Both the position numbers and the translations under genes were made by a program. Shown one piece after another: positions 39,080-48,023 of a DNA stretch of 64,000 nucleotides. The number at the start of each line of letters is the position of its first letter. The stretch's first letter is position 1. The notes beneath the pieces are model-generated. The model saw only the letters and a program-made list of their open reading frames with translations. It was not told the origin of the DNA and ran no database searches. This stretch comes from JAMWCX01 sp964352425 (GTDB taxonomy: Bacteria > Omnitrophota > Gorgyraeia > 2-01-FULL-45-10), in assembly GCA_964352425.1 (NCBI GenBank), contig CAYGRZ010000002.1:32562-96561 (forward strand), given 5' to 3'.

Positions 39080-39601
39080 ATGGTTAATTTTAATATTGAG
39101 CGGAGAAAGTACCTGCGGTATGACACGGAGATGAAAGTGTATTTTCGTGTCAAGTACGATATCGAGACGAGGGTCAAGTTCAAGGTCCTGGAAGACGAGA
39201 CCGAGCACAAATATTCCGGGTTATGCAAGAATGTGAGCGTCGAAGGTCTCTGTTTTGTCTCGAAGAAGAAATTGAATGTAGGCGACCTGCTGCTGCTCGA
39301 GGTCTATGAGCCGATCATCAAGGGCCCCGTCGTCATGGAGGGGCAGGTCAGGTGGAGCAGGAGGCTCCCCGGCGAAGACGGCGCGGAAGACGTCTACCAC
39401 ACGGGCGTCAGGCTCGTCCTGGTGAATGGAAAGTCGGTCCCGGATTCCATCCATCTTGATAGTAAATACAAGGTCGCCTGGAGCATCGTCCTGGACTCTT
39501 TGTTCGGCAATTTCGCGGCGATGGTGCGGAAGCTTAAAAAAAGGAAATGGGGCAGGGCCCGCGCGGTATCGCCCCGCAAGGGCAACAAGCAGGCGAGATA
39601 G
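39080..39601 (+). CDS. PilZ-domain protein
   Basis: A 173-residue PilZ protein. The Arg motif is ERRKYLRYDTEMKV and the second motif is NVSVEGLCFVS (N-x-S-x2-G). A C-terminal basic tail (KLKKRKWGRARAVSPRKG) is unusual for a single-domain PilZ protein and may bind nucleic acid or membrane. AGGAGGAGA precedes the start. It may be co-transcribed with glgB, which begins 13 nt later. Confidence 0.85.
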   Translation: MVNFNIERRKYLRYDTEMKVYFRVKYDIETRVKFKVLEDETEHKYSGLCKNVSVEGLCFVSKKKLNVGDLLLLEVYEPIIKGPVVMEGQVRWSRRLPGEDGAEDVYHTGVRLVLVNGKSVPDSIHLDSKYKVAWSIVLDSLFGNFAAMVRKLKKRKWGRARAVSPRKGNKQAR

Positions 39602-39614
39602 GACGCCTGCATAT

Positions 39615-41549
39615 ATGAGCCAACCGGTAATGCACGGGCCGACGTTATTCAGCGAATTTGACATTCATCTTTTCAGGGAAGGCAGCCACCACCGCCTCTA
39701 CGAAAAGCTCGGCTCTCACCTGATGGCCGTGAAGGGGACGCTCGGCGTCTACTTTGCCGTCTGGGCTCCCAACGCCGAATATGTTTCGGTCGTCGGAGAC
39801 TTTAACGGCTGGGATACGCTCTCGCATCCTCTCGCCGTGCGGTGGGACGGTTCGGGCATCTGGGAGGGCTTCATCCCCGGCATAGGCAAGGGGACGCTCT
39901 ACAAATATTATCTGCGTTCAAAATTCAACGGTTATACCGTCGAGAAGGGCGACCCGTTCGCGCTGTACTGGGAAGCGCCCCCGAAGACCGCCTCGGTGGT
40001 CTGGGACCTCGAATACAAATGGAATGACCGCGCCTGGCTTGACAAGCGAGCGCAGCGTAACAGCCTCGATTCACCGATGTCCGTATATGAAGTCCATCTT
40101 GGGTCGTGGAAAAGGATACCCGATGAAGGCAACCGCCGCCTCACGTACCGGGAGCTCGCCCCGCAGCTCGCCGATTACGTAAGCCAGATGGGATTCACGC
40201 ATGTGGAATTGATGCCCGTCATGGAGCATCCGTTCTACGGCTCATGGGGATACCAGATCTGCGGGTATTTCGCGCCGAGCCACCGCTACGGGACGCCGCA
40301 GGATTTCATGTACTTCGTCGACTATCTCCATAAGAAAGGGATAGGCATCATCCTCGACTGGGTGCCGTCGCATTTCCCCGGCGACGAGCACGGCCTCGCC
40401 TATTTTGACGGCACGCACCTCTACGAGCACGCGGACCTGCGCAAGGGTTTCCAACCCGACTGGCACAGCTTCATCTATAATTACGGCCGCAACGAGGTGC
40501 GCAATTTCCTCATCTCGAACGCGATGTTCTGGTGCGACAAGTACCATGCCGACGCCCTCCGGATCGACGCCGTCGCCTCGATACTCTATCTCGATTATTC
40601 CAGGAAGACGGGCGAGTGGATCCCGAACCAGTTCGGCGGCCGGGAGAATCTCGAGGCGGTGGGCTTCCTCAAAAAACTGAATGAGAGCGTGTACCACGAT
40701 TTCCCGTCGGTCCAGATGATCGCGGAGGAGTCGACCGCGTGGCCGATGGTCACCAAGCCCACCTACCTGGGAGGGCTGGGGTTCGGGATGAAGTGGAATA
40801 TGGGATGGATGCACGACACGCTCGAGTACATGTCGAAAGACCCCGTCTTCCGCAAGTATCACCACGGCACGTTGACGTTCAGCCTGCTGTACGCGTTCAC
40901 GGAGAACTTCATGCTCCCGCTGTCCCACGACGAATGCTCCCACGGCAAAGGGTCGCTCTTAAGCAAGATGCCGGGCGACCACTGGCGGAAATGCGCGGGG
41001 CTGCGCCTTCTCCTGGGATACATGTGGATGCACCCGGGCAAAAAACTCCTCTTCATGGGCGGGGAATTCGGGCAGGCCCAGGAGTGGCAGCATGACCAGA
41101 GCCTCGACTGGCACCTCCTCCAATATCCCGAGCACGCGGGGATCCGGCGCTGGGTGAGCGACCTTAACAATTTCTATAAAAATGAGCCGGCGCTCTATGA
41201 GGTCGATTTTTCATATGACGGGTTTGAATGGATGGACGTGAATAATTACGAGGAGAGCGTCATCTCGTTCCTCAGGAAGAGCCGGTCTCATCCGTCAGAG
41301 ACGGTGCTTGCGGTGTGCAATTTTACGCCGGTGCCGAGGTACAATTACCTTGTCGGCGTCCCGTTCGACGGTTTCTGGAAAGAGGTATTGAATAGCGACG
41401 CGCACGAGTACGGCGCCAGCGGCCAGGGTAATATGGGCGGCCGCGAAGCTGCCCCTACGCCATGCCACGGAAAGCCTTTCTGCCTGTCGCTGACGCTCCC
41501 GCCGCTGGGCATCGTGGTCCTGAAGCGCCAGGCGACGAGGGAGAAATAA
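39615..41549 (+). CDS. glgB: 1,4-alpha-glucan branching enzyme GlgB
   Basis: A 644-residue GH13 enzyme. A CBM48 domain (LGVYFAVWAPNAEYVSVVGD, FNGWD) is followed by the catalytic barrel with LDWVPSHFP, YHADALRIDAVASILY (nucleophile Asp318), QMIAEESTAWP (acid/base Glu371) and LPLSHDECSHGKGSL. GlgB adds alpha-1,6 branches to glycogen. The longer upstream frame would overlap the PilZ gene; ATG 39615 starts a normal-length protein. Together with malQ it points to glycogen metabolism. Confidence 0.95.
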   Translation: MSQPVMHGPTLFSEFDIHLFREGSHHRLYEKLGSHLMAVKGTLGVYFAVWAPNAEYVSVVGDFNGWDTLSHPLAVRWDGSGIWEGFIPGIGKGTLYKYYLRSKFNGYTVEKGDPFALYWEAPPKTASVVWDLEYKWNDRAWLDKRAQRNSLDSPMSVYEVHLGSWKRIPDEGNRRLTYRELAPQLADYVSQMGFTHVELMPVMEHPFYGSWGYQICGYFAPSHRYGTPQDFMYFVDYLHKKGIGIILDWVPSHFPGDEHGLAYFDGTHLYEHADLRKGFQPDWHSFIYNYGRNEVRNFLISNAMFWCDKYHADALRIDAVASILYLDYSRKTGEWIPNQFGGRENLEAVGFLKKLNESVYHDFPSVQMIAEESTAWPMVTKPTYLGGLGFGMKWNMGWMHDTLEYMSKDPVFRKYHHGTLTFSLLYAFTENFMLPLSHDECSHGKGSLLSKMPGDHWRKCAGLRLLLGYMWMHPGKKLLFMGGEFGQAQEWQHDQSLDWHLLQYPEHAGIRRWVSDLNNFYKNEPALYEVDFSYDGFEWMDVNNYEESVISFLRKSRSHPSETVLAVCNFTPVPRYNYLVGVPFDGFWKEVLNSDAHEYGASGQGNMGGREAAPTPCHGKPFCLSLTLPPLGIVVLKRQATREK

Positions 41550-41550
41550 T

Positions 41551-41579
41551 TTGACAAAGCGCGCCGGGGGGCATATTGT
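41551..41579 (+). promoter_or_regulatory. Predicted promoter of the FKBP gene
   Basis: TTGACA, 17-nt spacer, TATTGT, right after glgB; AAGGAGGA precedes ATG 41604. Confidence 0.65.
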
Positions 41580-41603
41580 AATGAAACCCAACAAGGAGGA
41601 ACG

Positions 41604-42101
41604 ATGAGATATTTATATGCGGTAGTGATGCTGGCCTCAGGGCTTTTATTCGGTATCACAGAGGCGCTCTCGGCAGATGCGGCCATACACAACGGCAGCA
41701 AGGTCGCGTTCGCCTACACGCTCACCGTCGACGGCAAGGTCGTCGACACGTCGGAAGGAAGGACGCCGCTTGAGTATACCCAGGGTGACGGCAAGATGAT
41801 CCCGGGACTGGCCAAACAGCTGGAAGGATTGAGGGCCGGCGACGAGAAGAGCGTCGTATTGAAGCCGGAAGAGGCGTACGGCAGCCCCAATCCGGCCGCG
41901 ATCAGAGAGATCCCGCTGTCGCAGCTGCCGTCACAGCCCAAGCCTCAGGTGGGGATGATGCTGCAGGTCCAGAATAAACAGGGCCGGGTCTTTCCCGCGC
42001 GGATCACCGATATAAAGGATGACAAAGCTCTCATAGACTTAAACCACCCGCTGGCGGGTAAGACGCTGAACTTCAAGGTCAAGATCGTTTCGGTGACGTA
42101 G
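41604..42101 (+). CDS. Secreted FKBP-type peptidyl-prolyl isomerase (SlyD-like)
   Basis: A 165-residue protein with signal peptide (ending TEALSADA) and an FKBP fold of the SlyD type: VAFAYTLTVDGKVVDTS, PGLAKQLEGLRAGDEKSV, PEEAYGSPNP and the insert-in-flap region. The His-rich tail of SlyD is absent. Export implies proline isomerization of envelope proteins. The terminator-promoter element at 42117 separates it from the next gene. Confidence 0.9.
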   Translation: MRYLYAVVMLASGLLFGITEALSADAAIHNGSKVAFAYTLTVDGKVVDTSEGRTPLEYTQGDGKMIPGLAKQLEGLRAGDEKSVVLKPEEAYGSPNPAAIREIPLSQLPSQPKPQVGMMLQVQNKQGRVFPARITDIKDDKALIDLNHPLAGKTLNFKVKIVSVT

Positions 42102-42116
42102 AAACCGCCGGCCGTA

Positions 42117-42165
42117 AAGTCTCAGGCATATTTTGCTTGGGACTTTTTGTTTTCGGGAGTATAAT
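42117..42165 (+). promoter_or_regulatory. Terminator hairpin overlapping a TTGGGA-17-TATAAT promoter
   Basis: AAGTCTCAGGC (42117-42127) pairs with GCTTGGGACTT (42135-42145), followed by TTTTT. TTGGGA (42137-42142) is in the descending arm; a 17-nt spacer ending TTTTCGGGAG leads to TATAAT (42160-42165). Same plan as 38972-39020. Confidence 0.78.
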
Positions 42166-42206
42166 TCTGGTAGCACACCGGTACCGTTATCAAGAAGGGA
42201 GAAAAA

Positions 42207-42635
42207 ATGAGAGCACGTAACTGCAGCGTGATGGTGGTAGTGCTGGCCCTGGCGGCCATGGGCATGGGCGGGTGCGCGACCCCCGGTGACTGGGCCAAAG
42301 AGATAATCGGTGTTTCGACCAGGCCGATCGAGGACGCAAGGCCGGGCGCCCTCGTCAAGGTGTTCGAGAGCGGCTACAAGGCCTGCTACGAAAAGACGGA
42401 AGCCGTGCTGAAAAAGATGTCGCATGTCTCGATCTATGCGAAGACCGACGTGATGATCGCCGTCTACTGGACGCGCATCAACACCACGCCCGTCGGGGTC
42501 TTCTTCACGCAGGTGGACGCGTCCCACACGAAGGTCGAGGTGGCGTCCCCGAGCACGACCGGCAAGGAGTGGGTGGCACAGAACGTTTTTGCGGGAGAAG
42601 CGCTGGCCGAGGCGCCGCTCCAGAAATTCGATTAA
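42207..42635 (+). CDS. Hypothetical lipoprotein
   Basis: 142 residues with lipobox MGMGGCATP (lipidated Cys about residue 23). The mature part (KACYEKTEAVLKKMSHVSIY, YWTRINTTPVGVFFTQVD, TKVEVASPSTTGKEWVAQNV) is a small alpha/beta domain of a type often seen in lipoproteins of unknown function. GAAGGGAGAAA is upstream. It starts an operon running through AsmA at 45968. Confidence 0.72.
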   Translation: MRARNCSVMVVVLALAAMGMGGCATPGDWAKEIIGVSTRPIEDARPGALVKVFESGYKACYEKTEAVLKKMSHVSIYAKTDVMIAVYWTRINTTPVGVFFTQVDASHTKVEVASPSTTGKEWVAQNVFAGEALAEAPLQKFD

Positions 42636-42641
42636 CCGGCT

Positions 42642-43445
42642 ATGAAGCTGACGATATCGGTAGCGCAAGTCAGGGTGGCGCAGTCGAGGCCCGAAGAGAA
42701 CCTCCGGAAGGGAGAGTCGCTCATCGCCGAGGCCGCGCGCAGGAAGAGCGGCCTCATCTGCTTCCCCGAGATGTGGACGACCGGTTTCAATTGGGCGGAG
42801 AACGAGCGCCGCTCGCGCGACCACGAGAAGACGATCGACCGCATCGGCGGGCTGGCGAAGCGTTACGGGATCTGGGTGAGCGGATCGACGCTTGCCTTAA
42901 ACGAGCAGGGCACGGTATCGAATACGCATATCCTGTTCGGCGCCGACGGCAACAGGAAGGGCACCTACCGCAAGGCGCACCTCTTCAGCATGCTCCATGA
43001 GGAGCGGCATGTCACCGCCGGCAACACCCTGTCGGTCGTCGATACGCCGTGGGGCCCGACGGGACTGGCGGTCTGTTACGATATCCGCTTTCCCGAGCTC
43101 TTCCGCTCCTATGCCCTGATGGGCGCCAGGATCATACTCTCACCGATGGCCATGCCCCACCCGAGGCTGGAGCACTGGAAGGTGCTCGTGCGCGCCCGCG
43201 CGATCGAGGACCAGCTCTATATGGTCGGGGCGAACCAGGTGGGCAGCGAAGACTTCGGCCCCGGCAACACCCTGACCTATTTCGGCCACTCATGCATCAT
43301 CGATCCCTGGGGCGAGACGGCCGCCGAGGCGGGCGAGACGGAAGAGCAGCTCATTACCGCGACCGTCGACCTCGCGCGCGTCGACGATATCCGCGCGAAG
43401 ATGCCGGTCCTGAAGGACCGCCGGCCGGAACTGTACGGCTTATGA
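42642..43445 (+). CDS. Carbon-nitrogen hydrolase, omega-amidase (YafV/Nit2) type
   Basis: A 267-residue nitrilase-superfamily enzyme with the catalytic triad visible: Glu in LICFPEMWTTGF, Lys in YRKAHLFS, Cys in LAVCYDIRFPELFR. The residues near the Cys fit the omega-amidase/deaminated-glutathione amidase group, which removes ammonia from keto-acid amides. It starts 6 nt after the lipoprotein and overlaps the next gene as ATGA. Confidence 0.9.
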   Translation: MKLTISVAQVRVAQSRPEENLRKGESLIAEAARRKSGLICFPEMWTTGFNWAENERRSRDHEKTIDRIGGLAKRYGIWVSGSTLALNEQGTVSNTHILFGADGNRKGTYRKAHLFSMLHEERHVTAGNTLSVVDTPWGPTGLAVCYDIRFPELFRSYALMGARIILSPMAMPHPRLEHWKVLVRARAIEDQLYMVGANQVGSEDFGPGNTLTYFGHSCIIDPWGETAAEAGETEEQLITATVDLARVDDIRAKMPVLKDRRPELYGL

Positions 43446-44182
43446 AAATAACTTTCCTCGGGACGAACGGATGGTATGACACGGAGACGGGGAATACCCC
43501 CTGTGTCCTCGCCGAGACCGGCGAGCAGTATATCGTCTTCGACGCCGGCTTCGGGTTCCGCAAGGTAAAAGATATCGTCATCACCGAAAAACCGGTCCTT
43601 CTCTTCATCAGCCACCTCCATCTCGATCATCTGATCGGCCTCCACACGCTGCCGCTCTTCAAGTTCAGGCAGGGCATCGACATCTACGCGCCGAAAGGCA
43701 TCATCGGCGGCCTTCGCGGTTTCCTGAAGAGGCCGTTCACGTCGCCGCCGCTCATGCTCCGGACCAAACTGCGCTTCCATACCTTAGGCGGCAAGGAGGG
43801 CTTGCCGTTCGCGTTCGAGATGAGGAAGCTGCGCCATTCCGTGCCGTGTTACGGCTACCGCCTCGAACTTGAGGAGGGGACGCTTGCCTACTGCACCGAT
43901 ACCGGCGTGTGCGCCAACTTAAAGCGCTGTGCCGCCGGCGCGGACCTCCTCATCACCGAATGCGCGATGAGGCCGGGAGATACATCGCCGAACTTTTTCC
44001 ACCTTACGCCCGAGAGCGCCGCGAGGGCCGCGCGCGAGGCGCCCGCGAGGATGCTTGCACTCTTCCATTTTGATCCGGGCAAGTATCCGACGTTTGACCG
44101 CCGCAGGGAAGCGGAGGCCGCCGCGAGGAAAATCTTCCCGGACACGGTCGCCGCGAACGACGGGACCGTCATCGAGATCTAA
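43442..44182 (+). CDS. MBL-fold hydrolase, RNase Z-like
   Basis: A 246-residue metallo-beta-lactamase-fold protein: MKITFLGTNGWYDTETGN at the start, metal site LFISHLHLDHLIGLHTL, then VPCYGYRLELEEGTLAYCTD and late metal-binding LALFHFDPGKYP. The core looks like the RNase Z/ElaC branch, but the long exosite arm is not evident, so the substrate could be another phosphoester. ATG 43442 overlaps the amidase stop by 4 nt. Confidence 0.85.
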   Translation: MKITFLGTNGWYDTETGNTPCVLAETGEQYIVFDAGFGFRKVKDIVITEKPVLLFISHLHLDHLIGLHTLPLFKFRQGIDIYAPKGIIGGLRGFLKRPFTSPPLMLRTKLRFHTLGGKEGLPFAFEMRKLRHSVPCYGYRLELEEGTLAYCTDTGVCANLKRCAAGADLLITECAMRPGDTSPNFFHLTPESAARAAREAPARMLALFHFDPGKYPTFDRRREAEAAARKIFPDTVAANDGTVIEI

Positions 44183-44183
44183 T

Positions 44184-45968
44184 ATGAAGAAAGCGCTGAT
44201 AATAGCGGCTATCCTTATCGTCCTGGCCCTGGCGGCGCTGGCGGTATTCATCCTCACATTCGATATCAACAGGTACAAAGACGCGCTCGCCTCGCAGCTT
44301 GAGTCGGTGACGGGTAATCCCGTCGAGATAGGCGCTCTCGCGCTCTCCTGGAAAGGCCAGATCGTCATGGAGGTCGATACCTTCAGGATATGCGACCGCC
44401 AGACCCGCGAGACGCTGCTGTCGTTCGAGGCAGCGAACGCCACAGTCCAGCTCATACCTCTTCTCCAGAAACGTTTTGAGATCTCATCGATATCCCTGAC
44501 CCGTCCGATGCTCCACATCATCCGGACGAAGGACGGCCGGATAGAGGTGCTCGGCTATACCCCGAAGCCGGAGGCCGCCGCCGAACAAGGTCCTGCAGCC
44601 CGAGCCGCGAAGCAGGCGGTTGTTGCCGGGCCGGCGCTTGCGCTCGATATCGCCGCGTTCGATATACGGCAGGGCACGCTCAGGTTCCAGGACATGATGA
44701 TCGATCCTCCGTCGGATGTGACGGTGCAAAGCGCCGACATTTCCGTGAAGAACATCTCTCTTACCCGCCCGGTCAGCTTCAATGCTGTGATGGCTCTCGC
44801 CGGGAAAGCGCAGAACATCTCCGCATCAGGCACTGCCGGCGGGTTCGCGATACGGCAGCCGTACTTAAAGGATTTTAACGGCCGCTTCGATCTCGGGACT
44901 ATCGGATACGACGAACTCATGAAAGCCCTTCCGCAGCTTCGCGCGGCGGGAGTGCGCGAAGGGGTGAGGGGTGTCCTTACCCTGAAAGTGCGGGACCTCG
45001 CGTTCGCAGATAATAAGATCTCAAAGTTATCCGCCGACGTGACATTCGTCGATGGCCGCCTCGCACTCACGCAACTGCGCACGCCGCTCGAGAACATGGA
45101 CCTGACCGCATCGATAGAGGGCGATACGATGACGGTGAAGTCCTTCTCCGGCACTCTTGCGAACGCGGGCATGAAGGGTTCCGGCAGGATAGACGGGATA
45201 TCTGCCGCGCCGAGAACGACCCTCCAGACCACGATGGAGATCCGCGGGCTTAAGAAGTTCCTGGCGACGATGGCAGCCTCCGACCAGACGATCGACGGAA
45301 ACTTAAAGATCACGTTTGACGGAACGGCGGCGGGATCGGCGTGGGAAGATATCTCGAGGACGCTTGCCGGTACGGGAACGCTCACGCTCGATAGGGGCAT
45401 GATCATCAACAGCAATATGATGCGGCAGGCGCTGGGCTCGCTCACGCTCTTCCCGGGACTTGCCGACGCGGTGCAGTCTGCCGCGCCCGAACTGCGGCAG
45501 CCGATGAACCAGAATTACACGCTCCTGAGATCGTTCAGCCAGTCCTATAGAGTGGAAGGCAGTTACATCATACTGCCGGAATTATATATCGCGACCGACT
45601 TTTTTGACCTGCGCGGCACGGCGAAGGTATCGTTCACCGGCGACCTTTCGGGCAGTGGCCTTATCCGTTTCGCGCCGCAGATCTCCGGCCGGATGATCGC
45701 CATTCTTCCGCAGATGCAGTATCTTGCCGACGGCCAGGGCCTCGTCGGGTTCCCGATAGCCTTCAAGGGGGGTGGTGGCGGCTTCAAGGTGATACCGGAT
45801 ATGAATTATATCGCGCAGAAGGTCGCTGTCCAGACGGCGCAGGACGCGCTGGCGGATCTCCTGACCAAGTCGGGCGGGAAGAAAGAAGGAGCCGGGGCCG
45901 CTCCTGCCGGGCAGACGAAAGCGCCCAAGATCAAGGATCTGCTGAAGGCGTTGATGAAAGAAGAGTAG
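44184..45968 (+). CDS. AsmA-family protein
   Basis: 594 residues. One N-terminal helix (LIIAAILIVLALAALAVFIL) anchors a long periplasmic beta-rich protein. Landmarks are VTGNPVEIGALALSWKG near the start, repeated KISKLSADVTFVDGRLALTQ-like strands and a C-terminal DFFDLRGTAKVSFTGDLSGS. AsmA-like proteins form grooves thought to move lipids between the two membranes. It begins 1 nt after the MBL gene and ends the operon tail-to-tail with cstA. Confidence 0.87.
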   Translation: MKKALIIAAILIVLALAALAVFILTFDINRYKDALASQLESVTGNPVEIGALALSWKGQIVMEVDTFRICDRQTRETLLSFEAANATVQLIPLLQKRFEISSISLTRPMLHIIRTKDGRIEVLGYTPKPEAAAEQGPAARAAKQAVVAGPALALDIAAFDIRQGTLRFQDMMIDPPSDVTVQSADISVKNISLTRPVSFNAVMALAGKAQNISASGTAGGFAIRQPYLKDFNGRFDLGTIGYDELMKALPQLRAAGVREGVRGVLTLKVRDLAFADNKISKLSADVTFVDGRLALTQLRTPLENMDLTASIEGDTMTVKSFSGTLANAGMKGSGRIDGISAAPRTTLQTTMEIRGLKKFLATMAASDQTIDGNLKITFDGTAAGSAWEDISRTLAGTGTLTLDRGMIINSNMMRQALGSLTLFPGLADAVQSAAPELRQPMNQNYTLLRSFSQSYRVEGSYIILPELYIATDFFDLRGTAKVSFTGDLSGSGLIRFAPQISGRMIAILPQMQYLADGQGLVGFPIAFKGGGGGFKVIPDMNYIAQKVAVQTAQDALADLLTKSGGKKEGAGAAPAGQTKAPKIKDLLKALMKEE

Positions 45969-45977
45969 CCGCAGCGG

Positions 45978-47747
45978 CTACCGGAGCTGGCGGCGCATCC
46001 GCCAGATCTTCCTGATCGACTCGAAGAATATGATGACGACGAGCGCGGTCATGATTATGGAGAGTGTGGCGTTCAGGTTGCCCTGGAAGGTGTGTTTCGG
46101 CAGGTAATTTCCCGTCACGTTCTCGACGCCGGCCGCGACGGTCGTCACGAACATGAAGACCGCCGGGACGAACGTGATGAGCCCGTAGGCCCGCCGCCGC
46201 GAATGTTTCAGGATATACACCGTCCCCACCGATAATGCCAGTGTCGCCAGGAGCTGGTTCGCCACCCCGAACATCGGCCAGATCGTCGTGATGTCGCCGT
46301 TAAAGACCAGGTATCCCCACAGGAAGCTTATCGCCCCGCCGCTTAAGATTATCGCCGGTAGTTTCGTGCTCTTCCACCTCGGCAGGCCGAGCTTGATCAG
46401 CTCGTCGACGATATACCGCGCCACGCGCGTGCCCGTGTCGACGGTGGTGAGGATAAAAAGCGCCTCGAACATGATGGCGAAATGGTACCAGTAGCCCATG
46501 AGGCCCTTCATGCCGGGGATGGATGAGAGTATGAGCGACATGCCCGCCGCAAGCGAGACCGCCCCTCCCGTCCTGCCCGCGAGCGTCTCGCCCGCCATCC
46601 GCTCGAGATCCGCAAGCTGCGTCACATTGAACCCGAGCTTATGGAACACCTCGACGGGAACGTTGATCGCGAAATAATCGCCCGGCAGGAGCACCGTCGC
46701 GGCAATGAGCGCCATGACCGACACGACCGCCTCGACGAGCATCGCGCCGAACCCGAGCATCCGGATATCCGATTCCTTGTTGATCATCTTCGGCGTCGTG
46801 CCGGAAGCGACGAGTGAGTGAAAGCCGCTTATGGCGCCGCAGGCTATCGTGATGCAGACGAACGGCCAGACCTTGCCCGGTATGATCGGCCCGCCGCCGT
46901 GGATATAGGGCGTCACAGCGGGCATCTTCAGCTGCGGGTTCACGATAAAGATGCTTACCGCAAGGAGCGCGATCGTCCCGATCTTCATGTATGAGCTTAA
47001 GTAATCGCGCGGGCACAGGAGGAGCCACACCGGCAGTACCGACGCGATGAAGCCGTAGACGGGGAGGATGACCGACAGTGTGGGACGCGAGAAGAGGAAA
47101 AAGTGGCCGAGGGAAGATCTCGCCAGCGGTTCGCCCAGGACGACGCCGATGAGAACTATCGCGACGCCGATGATCGACGCCTCGACGACCCTGCCCGGCC
47201 GAAGGCGGTACATGTATAACGCCATCATTAGTGCCGCCGGTATCGTCATCGCGATGGTGAATGTCGCCCACGCGCTCTCGCAGAGCGCGTTCACTACGAC
47301 GAGCGCCAGTCCCGCCAGCGCCGTGACGATGATGAAGAGGATCGCGAACCCCGTTATGACGCCGGCCGTCTTCGACACGTTTTTTCTGGCGAGCCTGGTG
47401 AGCGACAGGCCCTTCGTCCGCACGGAGGCGAAGAGGATCACCATGTCATGGACCGCGCCCCCGATGACGGCGCCGATCAGTATCCAGAGGAACCCCGGCA
47501 GGAAACCGAACTGCGCGGCCAGCACCGGGCCGACGAGCGGGCCGGCGCCCGATATCGCCGCGAAATGGTGGCCGAAGAGGACATAGCGGTTCGTGGGGTG
47601 GTAGTCCCTGCCGTCCTTGAATGTATGGGCGGGCGTCCGGATCCGGTCATTGGCGACCAGCACCTTCGTGATGATGAATTTCGCGTAAAATCGGTACGCC
47701 AGCGCGAATACGAGCATGGCGACCACGAGCAATGTCAGGGCGTGCAT
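45978..47747 (-). CDS. cstA: Carbon starvation protein CstA (pyruvate/peptide transporter)
   Basis: A 589-residue, many-helix membrane protein. The N-terminal GRDYHPTNRYVLFGHHFAAI, the following SGAGPLVGPVLAAQFGFLPG and GAVIGGAVHDMVILFASVR are diagnostic of CstA. Family members import pyruvate (BtsT) or are linked to peptide use during starvation. Predicted promoter TTGACA-17-TACCTT is at 47756-47784, ending 8 nt before ATG 47747, so the mRNA is nearly leaderless. The gene converges on AsmA with a 9-bp gap. Confidence 0.95.
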   Translation of the reverse strand: MHALTLLVVAMLVFALAYRFYAKFIITKVLVANDRIRTPAHTFKDGRDYHPTNRYVLFGHHFAAISGAGPLVGPVLAAQFGFLPGFLWILIGAVIGGAVHDMVILFASVRTKGLSLTRLARKNVSKTAGVITGFAILFIIVTALAGLALVVVNALCESAWATFTIAMTIPAALMMALYMYRLRPGRVVEASIIGVAIVLIGVVLGEPLARSSLGHFFLFSRPTLSVILPVYGFIASVLPVWLLLCPRDYLSSYMKIGTIALLAVSIFIVNPQLKMPAVTPYIHGGGPIIPGKVWPFVCITIACGAISGFHSLVASGTTPKMINKESDIRMLGFGAMLVEAVVSVMALIAATVLLPGDYFAINVPVEVFHKLGFNVTQLADLERMAGETLAGRTGGAVSLAAGMSLILSSIPGMKGLMGYWYHFAIMFEALFILTTVDTGTRVARYIVDELIKLGLPRWKSTKLPAIILSGGAISFLWGYLVFNGDITTIWPMFGVANQLLATLALSVGTVYILKHSRRRAYGLITFVPAVFMFVTTVAAGVENVTGNYLPKHTFQGNLNATLSIIMTALVVIIFFESIRKIWRMRRQLR

Positions 47748-47755
47748 AGATGAAT

Positions 47756-47784
47756 AAGGTAATGTAAAACGGGGCCGGTGTCAA
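47756..47784 (-). promoter_or_regulatory. Predicted promoter of cstA
   Basis: On the minus strand: TTGACA (47784-47779), 17-nt spacer, TACCTT (47761-47756), 8 nt before the start codon. Confidence 0.65.
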
Positions 47785-47820
47785 GAATTCTTGCGGTTAC
47801 TTGCCGCCGGCTAAAGGATC

Positions 47821-47969
47821 GCGAAAATCTTCCGGGTCCTGCCGCTCGGTCGCCTTTCGGCGCTTGCGCGGGGTTCACAATTAACACGCTGACAGGCGGG
47901 TGTCTGTACTGCCCCATCCCGCGCTTCGCGCCTCAAGGCTGGACCGAGCGTCACCCGTAAGATTTTCGC
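47821..47969. repeat. 149-bp fold-back element 1
   Basis: GCGAAAATCTT (47821-47831) pairs with AAGATTTTCGC (47959-47969). Inside, CGGGT pairs with ACCCG, CGCTCGGTC (47843-47851) with GACCGAGCG (47942-47950), and GCGCGGG (47866-47872) with CCCGCGC (47918-47924). The result is one long hairpin with small internal loops. The terminal GAAAATCTT is shared with element 2. No reading frame is supported inside. Confidence 0.75.
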
Positions 47970-48023
47970 TTGCATATGGTGATAGCCGCAATGCCCAAAA
48001 GTTCCGCCGCCCATTCCCCTTAA

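Noticed and set aside
43442..44182. Confident tRNA 3'-processing RNase Z
   Set aside because: The metal site fits, but I cannot see the exosite arm expected of RNase Z, so it is called only RNase Z-like.
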